64,000 bases of DNA. It comes from Phyllobacterium zundukense (GTDB taxonomy: Bacteria > Pseudomonadota > Alphaproteobacteria > Rhizobiales > Rhizobiaceae). The DNA is taken from assembly GCF_025452195.1 (NCBI RefSeq), contig NZ_CP104970.1, positions 248,001 through 312,000 of the forward strand, in the 5' to 3' direction. Position numbers and translations under genes: made by a program. Shown here piece by piece: positions 34,872 to 43,663 of this stretch. The notes under the pieces were generated by a model. It was given only the letters and a program-made list of their open reading frames with translations. It was not told where the DNA came from and ran no database searches. Each line of letters starts with the position of its first letter. The stretch's first letter is position 1.

Positions 34872-35470
34872 GCGCCTTTCGGTGGCGCTTTGCCTTACGC
34901 GGGCGGTGGCGTCGAAAGCAGAATTACTCTCCGAGATCGACTGCAATGCACCTTGGCCCGCGCAGGGCAAACCGCGCAGCATCCACGTAGACACCGGCCG
35001 TGATTTCCGGTCCAAGGCGTTTCAGGCGGCCTGCGCGGAATGGGGAATTGACCTTGCGTACAGGCCTCGAGGGAGCCCACACTTCGGCGGGCACATCGAG
35101 CGGCTAATTGGCACGATGATGGGAGCGGTCCACCTGTTGCCTGGAACCACGCAATCGTCCGTTGCCGCCAAAGGCAGCTATTAGGCCGAAGCCAAGGCTG
35201 CGATGACTCTGAGTGAGTTCGATAGCTGGTTCGCCCTGGAGGTTTGTCGCTACAACAACAGCATTCACTCGAGCCTCGGCTGTACGCCCGTTGCCAAATG
35301 GGAGGCTTTGGCCGCGGAGATGTCGGGCGACATTCCCTTCGGCATGGATGCGTTTCGGGTGAGCTTCCCGCCAAGCGAACAGCGCCAGGTTCGGCGGGAC
35401 GGCATCCATCTGTTCGACATCCGCTATTGGTCGGATGCCTTGGCAGGGCACATTGGTCGCAAGGATGATG
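34872..35470 (+). pseudogene. Remnant of a Mu/TniA-type transposase
   Basis: The frame running through 34872-35470 reads as the core of a DDE transposase with a Mu C-terminal domain: VALCLTRAV, HVDTGRDFRS, PHFGGHIERLIGTMMGAVHL (with the catalytic Glu), a TAG stop at 35182-35184, then TLSEFDSWFALEVCRYNN and HLFDIRYWSDALAG. The N terminus and probably the last residues are missing and an in-frame stop splits the rest, so it is dead. It lies between the polyol operon and the aromatic cluster and touches the 3' end of the convergent monooxygenase gene. Confidence 0.8.
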
Positions 35471-37124
35471 CGACATGGCCCAAGACCGTCGCAATGATCT
35501 GTGAAGCGTCATCACCGTCGTTCCCACGCCAGGCGATGACCTGATCAGGTCGAATGAGGACGAGCGGCTCGCGATAGAGTGCAAGGAGTTGATCCTGTTC
35601 TATGTCAACGACGGTCAGATCCATCCCGGCCTTCCTTGCCGCAGCAACAAGCTCGTCCCCAGTCGATGACGGGGGGCGAAGCCTGAGGAGCGTCCATTCA
35701 AATCCGAATCGGTCGAACAGCGATGTCTGGGGACTCAGCCAGACGTGGGGCGCCCTTCCGCCGGGCGCTGCATTGGGGACATAGACATCCGGGAGGTCCG
35801 GACCCTGCTCCTTTTCTTCGGACAGGATGACCGGCGAATGGTCATAGCGGGCGCCGAAGGTCACGCCGGGTATATTGAACTCAGATCGCCCATGTGCCTC
35901 GAGATAGACGCCAGCTTCCCGTCGCAACTCCGATCCGAGATCCGTATCCGCTTCGAGGTGGGTTTTCGGAAGGTAGTTTCCGATGGATTCAGCGAACGTC
36001 TTGGCAAAGCCGGTATTCCTGACAGCGACGGGACGCCGCTCCAGTTCATAAGTATCGAGAAGGAATGGTGTTGCAATTCCTTTGGCAACCGAGGCGAGTT
36101 TCCAGCCGAGATTGACCGCGTCATCCACCGCTGTGTTATACCCCAGGCCACCCGCTGGGGTAAAAAGATGACCTGCGTCGCCGCCCAGGAATATCCGTCC
36201 CGCCTGAAACTTTTCGGCGACAAGCGCATAGCCGGCTGTCCAGGTGCCGCGAGAAAGGATTTCCGCATCAAGGGGATACCCCACGACCGACTGAAACATC
36301 TCAAGGGCTTGCGCGTCTGATATATCTTCTTCCTTTTCGCCTTCCTTCAACTGAGTGTGGAAAGCAAACTCGCCTTTGCCATCGACGGCGGCCATGAACG
36401 CCCGGCGCTCAGGATTGAACGCGACGTTCATCCATGCGGGTGCAAAGGGAACAACGTCATAGAACTGCGGGCAGCGAAGATAGAGGGCAAACATTTTCCC
36501 GCCGAAGAAGTCTCTCACCGCTCCGCCATCGCCCTGATAGCGAATGCCGAGTGTCCTGCGTATGAAACTTTTCGCGCCATCTCCTCCAACGAGATACTTG
36601 GCTGTTACGGAGCGGGTGCTCTCGGAGCCGACCTGACTTGCGGTCATGGTCACGGCGTCACAAACGTCTTCGAACCGGGATATCCGCCACCCATAGTTCA
36701 CCGAAACTGTAGACAGGGCTTCGGCATGCTTGCGTAGAACGCGCTCGACAAACTTCTGGGAGACACGGTGGGGCAATTCGGCAGCGCTCCAGGATCCTGT
36801 CATTGTCAGGATCTTCTCGCGCGCCTCTTTGGCTGAGGGAAGGCGAAAGCGAGCCAATTCATGGCGAGCATATCGCGTGAAATAAGCGATATCGGTTGGA
36901 AATTCTTCAGGCATGCCGAGTGCACGGATCTCATCAGCAAATCCCAGGCGCCGAAAATGCTCCATGGTTCTTGCCTGAGTGGCATTGGCCTGGGGATTGA
37001 AAGCCGTCGAAGATTTCTCGTCAAAGAGAATGGTTGAAACGCCCCGGCGGCCAAGTTCGTTGGCCAGCATCAGTCCGAACGGGCCACCACCCGCGATGGC
37101 GACATCGTAAACTTCGTGAGTCAC
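35424..37124 (-). CDS. FAD-dependent aromatic hydroxylase (PheA/TfdB/MhpA-like)
   Basis: A 566-residue flavoprotein monooxygenase. N-terminal FAD site: DVAIAGGGPFGLMLANELGRRG. Conserved middle DG motif: YLVGGDGAKSFIRR. Second FAD motif: GRIFLGGDAGHLFTPAGGLG. A C-terminal thioredoxin-like domain carries the LRPDQ-type ending VLIRPDQVIAWRG. Such enzymes hydroxylate phenols or hydroxybenzoates with NAD(P)H and oxygen, some with loss of carboxyl. In this cluster it is the best candidate to make hydroxyquinol. The GTG at 37124 follows GGGAGG by 8 bases. The last 10-15 residues are encoded by DNA shared with the transposase remnant, so the native end may be lost. Confidence 0.85.
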   Translation of the reverse strand: MTHEVYDVAIAGGGPFGLMLANELGRRGVSTILFDEKSSTAFNPQANATQARTMEHFRRLGFADEIRALGMPEEFPTDIAYFTRYARHELARFRLPSAKEAREKILTMTGSWSAAELPHRVSQKFVERVLRKHAEALSTVSVNYGWRISRFEDVCDAVTMTASQVGSESTRSVTAKYLVGGDGAKSFIRRTLGIRYQGDGGAVRDFFGGKMFALYLRCPQFYDVVPFAPAWMNVAFNPERRAFMAAVDGKGEFAFHTQLKEGEKEEDISDAQALEMFQSVVGYPLDAEILSRGTWTAGYALVAEKFQAGRIFLGGDAGHLFTPAGGLGYNTAVDDAVNLGWKLASVAKGIATPFLLDTYELERRPVAVRNTGFAKTFAESIGNYLPKTHLEADTDLGSELRREAGVYLEAHGRSEFNIPGVTFGARYDHSPVILSEEKEQGPDLPDVYVPNAAPGGRAPHVWLSPQTSLFDRFGFEWTLLRLRPPSSTGDELVAAARKAGMDLTVVDIEQDQLLALYREPLVLIRPDQVIAWRGNDGDDASQIIATVLGHVASSLRPMCPAKASDQ

Positions 37125-37155
37125 GGTAAAACCTCCCAAATCTGCTGGCGCAAAA

Positions 37156-37182
37156 ATAGTAAGGAAACCGGACCAATGTCAA
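37156..37182 (-). promoter_or_regulatory. Promoter and MarR operator candidate before the hydroxylase (O1)
   Basis: On the minus strand, TTGACA (37182-37177) is followed by TTGGTCCGGTTTCC and TACTAT. The operator-like part (37177-37156) matches the palindrome at 40489-40511 at 16 of 22 positions. It gives the hydroxylase its own promoter although the marR gene lies just upstream in the same direction. Confidence 0.5.
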
Positions 37183-37643
37183 TCCGCTTGATCACCCTCT
37201 TTGTTGATTTGACACTCTACATATTTCCCGAGAGCTTCTACCATTAGATCAACCATTGCCGGCCCGAGCTGGTCACGCATTTCATTTTCTGCCACCTCCA
37301 GACTTTGATGAAAGGCCTCCAGCCAAATGAAGCCGCGGTCTGTGAAGCATACGAGCTTTGCCCTGCCGTCGGCGGGATCTTGGCGTTTTTCAATGAGGCC
37401 GGTCCGTTCTACCTGATCGACCAGTTCACTCATCGATTGCTTTGTGAGAGAGGCGCGTCTCGCCAGTTCCGTGAGTCTTGTCCCGTCTTCGTCGAGGTTT
37501 CGGGTTAGATTAATATGTGCGGCGGTAAGTTCGGAATGCCCTTTGGCTTTCAGATTTTCGATGATCCTGTTCTCGAATATCCTGACCGCCTCGTTCATCC
37601 GGCGGCCAATGTTGCTCCTGCGCCATGCATTTTTCAAAATCAT
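37179..37643 (-). CDS. MarR-family transcriptional regulator
   Basis: A 154-residue winged-helix regulator. Core: NLDEDGTRLTELARRASLTK (recognition region), QSMSELVDQVERTGLIEKR and the wing DPADGRAKLVCFTDRG. MarR proteins are dimeric repressors released by phenolic compounds. It is divergent from the O-demethylase operon and precedes the hydroxylase gene. Four similar sequences near the promoters of the cluster are its probable targets. Confidence 0.9.
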   Translation of the reverse strand: MILKNAWRRSNIGRRMNEAVRIFENRIIENLKAKGHSELTAAHINLTRNLDEDGTRLTELARRASLTKQSMSELVDQVERTGLIEKRQDPADGRAKLVCFTDRGFIWLEAFHQSLEVAENEMRDQLGPAMVDLMVEALGKYVECQINKEGDQAD

Positions 37644-37722
37644 TTTGTACCACCTCGGAAGCTATCAATTTACACGAGTACGCCTGCGGCAAGTATTTTT
37701 CCAGCCCCTCGACTTAAATTGG

Positions 37723-37770
37723 TTGACATGTGCCGCCCTCACAAAATATGGTCAGGCTACCGTACTAAAT
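37723..37770 (+). promoter_or_regulatory. Promoter and MarR operator candidate before the demethylase (O2)
   Basis: TTGACA at 37723-37728 with a weak -10 region near 37744-37751. Overlapping it is GGTCAGGCTACCGTACTAA (37750-37768), which matches O1 at 14 of 19 positions. It drives the short open frame at 37793 and the demethylase operon. Confidence 0.5.
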
Positions 37771-37792
37771 AAGGTGTCTTGGAGGAGGCTTT

Positions 37793-37888
37793 ATGGACGA
37801 GAGGATTTTGCGGCCGAATTGGGGACCAACGGCGCTGCACCATCCCGCGCGCGGTTCTCGCCACCACCAAGAACAGTCGATTCAATAG
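37793..37888 (+). CDS. Possible 31-residue leader peptide
   Basis: An ATG four bases after a very strong ribosome-binding site (GGAGGAGG at 37781-37788) opens a 31-codon frame starting MDERILRPNWGPTALHHPAR and ending TAG, between the promoter and the demethylase gene. It has five histidines and four arginines. It could be a real small protein, a translated leader or the remnant of an earlier gene start. No homologue is recognised. Confidence 0.4.
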   Translation: MDERILRPNWGPTALHHPARGSRHHQEQSIQ

Positions 37889-37953
37889 GCCACTGGTCGA
37901 CGTACAGTCAAATCGCTCAGCAGAGCGGAACATAAGAGGAGGATGTTCGAGCA

Positions 37954-39369
37954 ATGGTAAAGGCAAACGGCGCGCGATCACTACAAGATTTGGTCGACGA
38001 GAAAACCAATCTCGTCGAGTATTTTTACAACGACACACTTGCGCCCCATTACCGGGCGCGTACCGGGCTCACCGCCGCGTTCATTCCGCCGGAGTTCACA
38101 AATTGGCGAGACGAGCAGCGTGCCTGGCGCGGGACCGCGATCCTGTTCGACCAGACGCACCATATGCCGGAACTCATGCTCAAAGGTCCCGATGCGTTTC
38201 GGTTGCTTGAAAAGCTCGGCATCAACAGCCTGTCGAATTTTACGATTGACCGCGCCAAGCAATTCGTCGCTTGCACGCCACGCGGTCACGTCATCGGCGA
38301 TTGCGTCGTCTACAGACTTGCCGAGGACACGTTCGAGCTGATCAGCGGCATGCCTGTCCTGAACTGGGTACAGTTTAATGCGGAACAAGGCGGCTACGAC
38401 GTGACGATCGAGCGCGACGACCCGACGCCTTACAACCCGACCGGCAGGCGCTGGTTTTATCGTTTCCAGTTGGAAGGTCCCAATGCCGGCCTGATCTTCA
38501 ACGCTGCGGTCGAGGGGGGTGCCCCGGAGATTGCATTCTTCAGAACCGCGAAGGTTAAAATCGGCGGATGCGAAGTGCTCGTTCTGCGGCATGGAATGGC
38601 GGGCCATCTCGGTGCGGAGCTTTCCGGTCCGTATGAGGACATGGAAAAAGTACGCGCCGCGCTGCTCAGTGCCGGTGAGGCGCATGGGCTGAAGCAGGGT
38701 GGAACAAAGACCTATTTTAGTACGATCTTCGAATTTGGCTGGATGCCTTACCCGCTGCCGGGAATCTATACGGGCGAAGAACTGCGCGATTTTCGCCAAT
38801 GGCTGTCTGGAAGCGGTTGGGAAGCGAACGCCCAACTCGGCGGCAGCTTCGTCTCGGATAATATCGAAGATTACTACGTCACCCCGTGGGATCTCGGCTA
38901 CGGCCATATTCTCAAGTTCGATCATGACTTCATCGGGCGCGAAGCCCTGGAAGCCCTGCCCGTGGAGAAGCGGCGCCAAAAGGTCACGCTGGTGTGGAAC
39001 CGCGACGACGTTGCGGCAATCTTTGCGTCTGCCCTCGGAGACGGGCCACGATACAAGGCTATAGACCTGCCGGTCGCCTATTATGGCTGGCCCCAGTTCG
39101 ATGAGGTGCGGGGGCGGGATGGCATGCTCGTCGGTCACTCCTGCCATTGCGGGTATAGCAACAACGAAGGCGAAATGCTGTCTCTCGCCATGCTCGACGT
39201 TCAAAACGCGACTCCCGGGACGCAAGTGACACTCACCTGGGGAGAACCCGGTGGCGGGTCGCGCAAGCCGCATGTTGAACGGCACGAGCAGTTCAAGGTC
39301 AGGGCGGTCGTGGCGCCCGTTCCCTATGCAAGTTCGGTTCAAAAGATGAAGCGCGCTGCGATCAGCTGA
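37954..39369 (+). CDS. ligM: LigM-like tetrahydrofolate-dependent aromatic O-demethylase
   Basis: A 471-residue protein of the GcvT/aminomethyltransferase fold, closest in length and pattern to LigM/DesA, which move the methyl group of vanillate, 3-O-methylgallate or syringate to tetrahydrofolate. Features: WRDEQRAWRGTAILFDQTHHM, the LEKLGINSLSNF region, FELISGMPVLNWVQF and TPWDLGYGHILKFDHDFIGREAL typical of GcvT folate sites. GAGGAGG lies upstream. The next gene encodes a MetF-like reductase that would reoxidise the 5-methyl-THF formed, which strongly supports the assignment. The exact methoxy substrate is unknown. Confidence 0.87.
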   Translation: MVKANGARSLQDLVDEKTNLVEYFYNDTLAPHYRARTGLTAAFIPPEFTNWRDEQRAWRGTAILFDQTHHMPELMLKGPDAFRLLEKLGINSLSNFTIDRAKQFVACTPRGHVIGDCVVYRLAEDTFELISGMPVLNWVQFNAEQGGYDVTIERDDPTPYNPTGRRWFYRFQLEGPNAGLIFNAAVEGGAPEIAFFRTAKVKIGGCEVLVLRHGMAGHLGAELSGPYEDMEKVRAALLSAGEAHGLKQGGTKTYFSTIFEFGWMPYPLPGIYTGEELRDFRQWLSGSGWEANAQLGGSFVSDNIEDYYVTPWDLGYGHILKFDHDFIGREALEALPVEKRRQKVTLVWNRDDVAAIFASALGDGPRYKAIDLPVAYYGWPQFDEVRGRDGMLVGHSCHCGYSNNEGEMLSLAMLDVQNATPGTQVTLTWGEPGGGSRKPHVERHEQFKVRAVVAPVPYASSVQKMKRAAIS

Positions 39370-39521
39370 CGATCGCCGGTGTTCGCTTAGCGCCTTTGCG
39401 TCAGAGCGACCACCGGTGTTGTCCTGGCTACGGATACGCTGCGGTGGGCTACTCCCGAACGTTCACATTCTTCTCGCGCAATAAGAATTCGCTTGTGCGC
39501 TCGCAGGCGGGATGGGTTTTT

Positions 39522-40382
39522 ATGGCTATGTCGCATGCAATACATCTCCGAGACCGAAGCGATGTGCTGGATGACTTTTCGGTGGAAGTGACGACAAAAG
39601 ATACAGCACAACTGGCGGCTTTGTCTGGCGCGATCCCCAAAGGCACCATCATCTCGATTCCGTTTCTCTCAACGGAAAGCGATGCCGACCGGATCATGGC
39701 GGCCAAAATGGTTCGACAGGCGGGATATGAGCCCTTGCCTCACATTGCCGCCAGACGTCTGGGCTCGGAAGCTGTGCTATCGGCAATGCTGTCGGCGCTT
39801 GTGAATGACGCCCAGGTAACCCGATTGCTCATAATCGCGGGCGATGCCGATCCTTCCAAGGGCCCGTTTTTGGATACTGCTACGATCTTGCGCAGCGGTA
39901 TCCTTGAAAATCACGGGATCAGGCATGTCTCGATAGCCGGGCATCCGGAAGGACACCCGATCCAGAACGCTGCCATGCTCAACAGCGCGCTGCTGGAAAA
40001 ACGGCAAATCATGGAAGCGGCAGATATCGAGTGGTCGATATTCACTCAGTTTGCGTTCGCATCGGAACCCGTGCTTGCCTGGATCGGTGAACTGCGTCGA
40101 TTGGGTATCGAGGTGCCGATCCACGTCGGTATTCCTGGTCCGGCAAGCGTCAGAACGCTATTGAAATTTGCAGCGGTTTGCGGCGTTTCCGCCTCGACAG
40201 CCGTCCTCAAGAGGTACGGTCTATCGATCACCCAATTGTTGTCGAGCGCAGGCCCCGACGCTCTGGTCAGTGAATATGCTACCGCCTTGAGCAACGCCGA
40301 TCGCGGCGATGTTCGTCTGCATTTCTATCCATTTGGCGGACTACGCAAAACGGTGGACTGGTTACGAGGGTACCGGACGTGA
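39522..40382 (+). CDS. metF: Methylenetetrahydrofolate reductase (MetF-like)
   Basis: A 286-residue TIM-barrel protein. MetF family marks: DFSVEVTTKD (flavin/catalytic region), LPHIAARRL, RLLIIAGDAD, VSIAGHPEGHP and FTQFAF. Shorter and more divergent than housekeeping MetF, as is usual for the copy linked to ligM. In demethylation it works backwards, oxidising 5-methyl-THF to 5,10-methylene-THF. The ATG at 39522 is used; the alternative ATG at 39528 is 6 bases on, and the longer frame from 39396 lacks a ribosome-binding site. Confidence 0.82.
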   Translation: MAMSHAIHLRDRSDVLDDFSVEVTTKDTAQLAALSGAIPKGTIISIPFLSTESDADRIMAAKMVRQAGYEPLPHIAARRLGSEAVLSAMLSALVNDAQVTRLLIIAGDADPSKGPFLDTATILRSGILENHGIRHVSIAGHPEGHPIQNAAMLNSALLEKRQIMEAADIEWSIFTQFAFASEPVLAWIGELRRLGIEVPIHVGIPGPASVRTLLKFAAVCGVSASTAVLKRYGLSITQLLSSAGPDALVSEYATALSNADRGDVRLHFYPFGGLRKTVDWLRGYRT

Positions 40383-40405
40383 CTTCCCAATGCGCCGATG
40401 TAAAT

Positions 40406-40423
40406 GTCAGGTAGCCTTACTAT
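40406..40423 (+). promoter_or_regulatory. MarR operator candidate (O3)
   Basis: GTCAGGTAGCCTTACTAT, 15 of 19 matches to O1 when one flanking base is included, lying between the reductase gene and the importer promoter. Probably an auxiliary site of the same regulator. Confidence 0.4.
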
Positions 40424-40481
40424 ACCGGAACATTTGCGATTCAGAATACACGGATGAAACGGTCCAGGATGTGGAGAAAAC

Positions 40482-40511
40482 TTGACATATTAGTACGGAT
40501 TCCGTACCAAT
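40482..40511 (+). promoter_or_regulatory. Promoter with palindromic operator before the importer operon (O4)
   Basis: TTGACA at 40482-40487, a 17-base spacer and TACCAA at 40505. Between and over them is a perfect inverted repeat, GTACGGATTCCGTAC (40493-40507), extended by ATT and AAT on the sides. It is the most symmetric of the four related sites and would block RNA polymerase when bound. Confidence 0.6.
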
Positions 40512-40576
40512 ATTAGCGGAGGAAGTGGCGCTTCAGCGTCAGTGCACCGGACGCTTTTCCGGTAGGGAGGGAAAAT

Positions 40577-41746
40577 ATGACATTCTCGAAATTGACGTTG
40601 TATCTCGTGGCATCGGCGGCGTTTTTTACGGCTGGCACGCTCGCCCAGGCCGAGACAATCAAGGTCGGCGTAATCGCTACATTCTCCGGGCCTAACGCAA
40701 TCTGGGGTAAGCAATTCCGCGAAGCGATCGATGTCTATGTCGCGCAGCACGGAGACGAGGTTGGCGGTCACAAAATTCAGTTCATCTACAAGGACGTTGG
40801 CGGACCCAACGCCGACGCCAGCAAGGCCGCGGCCCAGGAACTTCTCGTCCGCGAAGGCGTGAAATATCTTGCAGGATTCGACTTCACGCCCAACGCTGTG
40901 GCGGTTGCTCCCCTGACAAAGCAGGCCAAGGTGCCGGCAGTCATTTTCAATGCAGGGACATCGTCGATTAACAAGCAGTCGGAGTTTTTTCTCCGTACCA
41001 GCTTCACGCTCGCGCAGCTTGCACAGCCGGCGGCAGAATGGGCGGCGAAGAACGGCTCCAAGAAAGTCATCACGGCCGTTTCCGACTACAATCCGGGGAT
41101 CGATGCAGAAACCGCCTTCGCCGCCTCTTTCGAAAAGAATGGTGGGACGGTTCTTGAAAAGATCCGAATGCCGCTCCAGACCAATGACTTCGCGCCGTTC
41201 CTGCAGCGAATCAAGAATTCCGGTGCTGATACGGTCTTTACGTTCCTGCCGGTCGGCCCAGCGACCTTCGCTTTCACCAAGGCCTACAATGAAAATGGCC
41301 TGAAAGCCGCAGGCGTTTCGTTCATCGGAAATGGCGAGACCGACGAGACCACACTCGACGCGCTGGGAGACCAAGCCATTGGTCTCGTGACAGCGTATCA
41401 CTACTCCGACGTCCACGAGTCTGGACTTAACAAGAGCTTTGTCGCAAAACTGAAGGAACTTCATCCGGGCTCGCGCGCCAACATGGCTTCGGTCGGCGCT
41501 TATGACGGCGCGGAGTTGATCTACCGGATGATCAAGGCTGCAGGGACTGACGGCACAAAAGCCATCGAGGCGGCCAAGGGCATGGAATGGGAAAGCCCAC
41601 GCGGACCGGTGAAGATGGATCCGGTCTCACGGACGGTGGTGCAGAACGTCTATCTTCGGCGTGTTGAAAAAGGCGCGGACGGCAAACTGGTCAATCGGGA
41701 ATTTGCGACTGTCCCGAACGTACCGGACCTCGGCTTCAATCCCTGA
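40577..41746 (+). CDS. Branched-chain-type ABC substrate-binding protein (LivK-like)
   Basis: A 389-residue periplasmic binding protein with a signal peptide (about 1-24, ending LAQAE). Family segments: IKVGVIATFSGPNAIWGKQF, NADASKAAAQELLVREGVKY, and VPAVIFNAGTSSINKQSEFF. This family often binds aromatic acids in alphaproteobacteria, and its place inside an aromatic catabolic cluster fits an aromatic ligand better than leucine. Preceded by GGGAGGG. Confidence 0.88.
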   Translation: MTFSKLTLYLVASAAFFTAGTLAQAETIKVGVIATFSGPNAIWGKQFREAIDVYVAQHGDEVGGHKIQFIYKDVGGPNADASKAAAQELLVREGVKYLAGFDFTPNAVAVAPLTKQAKVPAVIFNAGTSSINKQSEFFLRTSFTLAQLAQPAAEWAAKNGSKKVITAVSDYNPGIDAETAFAASFEKNGGTVLEKIRMPLQTNDFAPFLQRIKNSGADTVFTFLPVGPATFAFTKAYNENGLKAAGVSFIGNGETDETTLDALGDQAIGLVTAYHYSDVHESGLNKSFVAKLKELHPGSRANMASVGAYDGAELIYRMIKAAGTDGTKAIEAAKGMEWESPRGPVKMDPVSRTVVQNVYLRRVEKGADGKLVNREFATVPNVPDLGFNP

Positions 41747-41760
41747 TCCACGGTGAGCGT

Positions 41761-41777
41761 GGCGGCAATTTTCCGCC
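41761..41777. promoter_or_regulatory. Small intercistronic hairpin
   Basis: GGCGG and CCGCC arms around a 7-base loop between the binding protein and first permease genes. Weak (five pairs) but in the same place as hairpins in the other importer operons of this window. Confidence 0.35.
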
Positions 41778-41813
41778 CCGCAACGTCCGACCTCGCAAAT
41801 TTCAGGTTAGAGA

Positions 41814-42677
41814 ATGTCTCTCATTTTAAGTATCGTCGTCGATGGCGTCGCCTACGGGATGATATTGTTCATGATTTCCGTCGGGCTTTCGATCACGATG
41901 GGGCTCATGCGCATTATCAACCTTGCGCACGGCGGGTTTGCCCTGCTTGGCGGCGCAGCCGTTCATCTGCTCACCACACGTCTGGACGTAGCGTTCGTTC
42001 CTGCGTTCCTCGTCGCCGTTCTCGCGGTTGTCCTCGTTTCCGTGCTTCTCGAGCGGCTGCTCTATCGCCACATCTATGGCTTCAACGAGTTGGGCCAGGT
42101 GTTGGCGACCATTGGAATCGTCTTCATCATGATCGCAACCGTCAATCTGTTCCTGGGCTCCACGATCCTGCCGCTTGGCGCCCCGGCGATTTTCACGACA
42201 CCGATCGATCTCGGGTTCAGGACGCTACCGTTCCACCGGCTGGTCGTTATCATTTCCGGTTTGCTTGTGCTGGCCGGTCTCTGGTTTCTGATGGAAAAAA
42301 CAAGGTTCGGCATCTACTTGCGCGCAGCTGTCGACAACAGGGTTGCGGCCGCCTCGCTCGGCATCAACACGCCGCTCGTCTATCTCGTTGCATTCGCCCT
42401 CGGTGCCGGTCTCGCGGCCGTCGGAGGTATCCTCGGTGCTGAACTGCTGCCGATCGAGGCCTACTATCCGCTCCGTTATATGGTGCTGTTCCTGATTGTT
42501 GTGTCCGTGGGTGGACTTGGCAGCATTTCCGGATCCTTCCTTGCTTCGATTGGCCTCGGGATTCTCGATACGGCTGGTCGCTATCTCCTGCCGGGCGTTG
42601 GTACCATCTTCTTTTTCGTGGCGATTGTGGTCCTGCTCGCGCTTCGGCCCAATGGTCTGATGGGGAAAGCGCAATGA
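41814..42677 (+). CDS. Branched-chain-type ABC permease (LivH-like)
   Basis: A 287-residue, very hydrophobic membrane protein with about eight membrane segments. Typical LivH marks: GLSITMGLMRIINLAHGGF near the N terminus, ERLLYRHIYGFNELGQVLAT and GGLGSISGSFLASIGLGIL. Ends overlapping the next gene start by four bases. Confidence 0.92.
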   Translation: MSLILSIVVDGVAYGMILFMISVGLSITMGLMRIINLAHGGFALLGGAAVHLLTTRLDVAFVPAFLVAVLAVVLVSVLLERLLYRHIYGFNELGQVLATIGIVFIMIATVNLFLGSTILPLGAPAIFTTPIDLGFRTLPFHRLVVIISGLLVLAGLWFLMEKTRFGIYLRAAVDNRVAAASLGINTPLVYLVAFALGAGLAAVGGILGAELLPIEAYYPLRYMVLFLIVVSVGGLGSISGSFLASIGLGILDTAGRYLLPGVGTIFFFVAIVVLLALRPNGLMGKAQ

Positions 42678-43663
42678 CGGCCCCCGTGCTTTCCACCTCG
42701 CCGAGGCGCGTGACGATCGCTTTGAGCTTGCTCATCCCGTCCACTTGCGTCGTGATCGGTGCGACGCTTGCCTTTCTGATATTCCCGTACGACCTGTCGT
42801 TTCTAACCCGTATCGTCATCATGATGATCTTCGTCGTGTCATTCGATCTGATCCTTGGACAGGCGGGAATCGCCACACTTGGTCACGCCGCGATGTATGG
42901 CTGCGGCGCCTATGCCGCGGGACTGGTTTCGCTTCACCTGTCGCCCGACCCGCTGTTCGGGCTCCTGGTCGGCGCCGTGGCCGGCGCAGTGATGGCTTGG
43001 ATTTCCGGGCTTGTCCTGCTTCGCACCCACGGCATAACGCTGTTGATGATTTCGATAGCCGTGACCATGGTTCTTCAGGAGATCGCATCCCAGGCACGTT
43101 GGCTGACGGGCGGCGCCGACGGCCTGGCCGGCATTACGGTCGGACCTCTGCTGGGCCTGTTCGAATTCGATTTCATCGGTCAGGTGGCCTTTATTTACAG
43201 CGTGTGCGTTCTCGCATTCGTCCTGGTGCTCTGCCAGGTGCTGATCGGCTCCCCGTTCGGGCTCGCTCTTCGGGGAATTGAAGGCAGTGCAAGCCGGATG
43301 CGGGCGATCGGTACGCCGGTCTATCGTCGAAAGGTGACGGTCTACGTTATCGCTGGCGCTATTGCTGGAATTGCCGGAGCGCTTGCGGCCCAGGTGACAG
43401 GCCTGGTTGGCATCGAAGTGTTCAATTTCTCCTTGTCTGCCGACGTTATGGTGATGCTGATCCTGGGAGGAGCCGGGCGGCTCTATGGCGCGCTGATCGG
43501 GACATTGCTCTTCATGGTAGTCCATCATGTCGCGGCAAGCATCGATCCTTTGAACTGGCTCTTCGTGATCGGCTTCATGCTTCTCATCGTGGTGTTCGTG
43601 CTCCCAAAGGGTCTTCTTGCTCTCCCAGGTCACTTGGCGCGATTGCTCAGGAGGACGTCATGA
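42674..43663 (+). CDS. Branched-chain-type ABC permease (LivM-like)
   Basis: A 329-residue membrane permease pairing with the LivH-like protein. Recognisable: SFDLILGQAGIATLGHAAMYG and GSPFGLALRGIEGSASRMRAIG (coupling loop), then GGAGRLYGALIGTLLFMV. Starts inside the LivH stop and overlaps the first ATPase start by four bases. Confidence 0.92.
   Translation: MTAPVLSTSPRRVTIALSLLIPSTCVVIGATLAFLIFPYDLSFLTRIVIMMIFVVSFDLILGQAGIATLGHAAMYGCGAYAAGLVSLHLSPDPLFGLLVGAVAGAVMAWISGLVLLRTHGITLLMISIAVTMVLQEIASQARWLTGGADGLAGITVGPLLGLFEFDFIGQVAFIYSVCVLAFVLVLCQVLIGSPFGLALRGIEGSASRMRAIGTPVYRRKVTVYVIAGAIAGIAGALAAQVTGLVGIEVFNFSLSADVMVMLILGGAGRLYGALIGTLLFMVVHHVAASIDPLNWLFVIGFMLLIVVFVLPKGLLALPGHLARLLRRTS

Noticed and set aside
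37981..39342. A 453-codon minus-strand open frame
   Set aside because: It lies antisense to the ligM-like gene along its whole length and has no recognisable family; typical high-GC shadow frame.
42839..43633. Long minus-strand open frames across the LivH/LivM-like genes
   Set aside because: Composition rich in His, Asp and Gln mirrors antisense of membrane-protein codons; no conserved motif.
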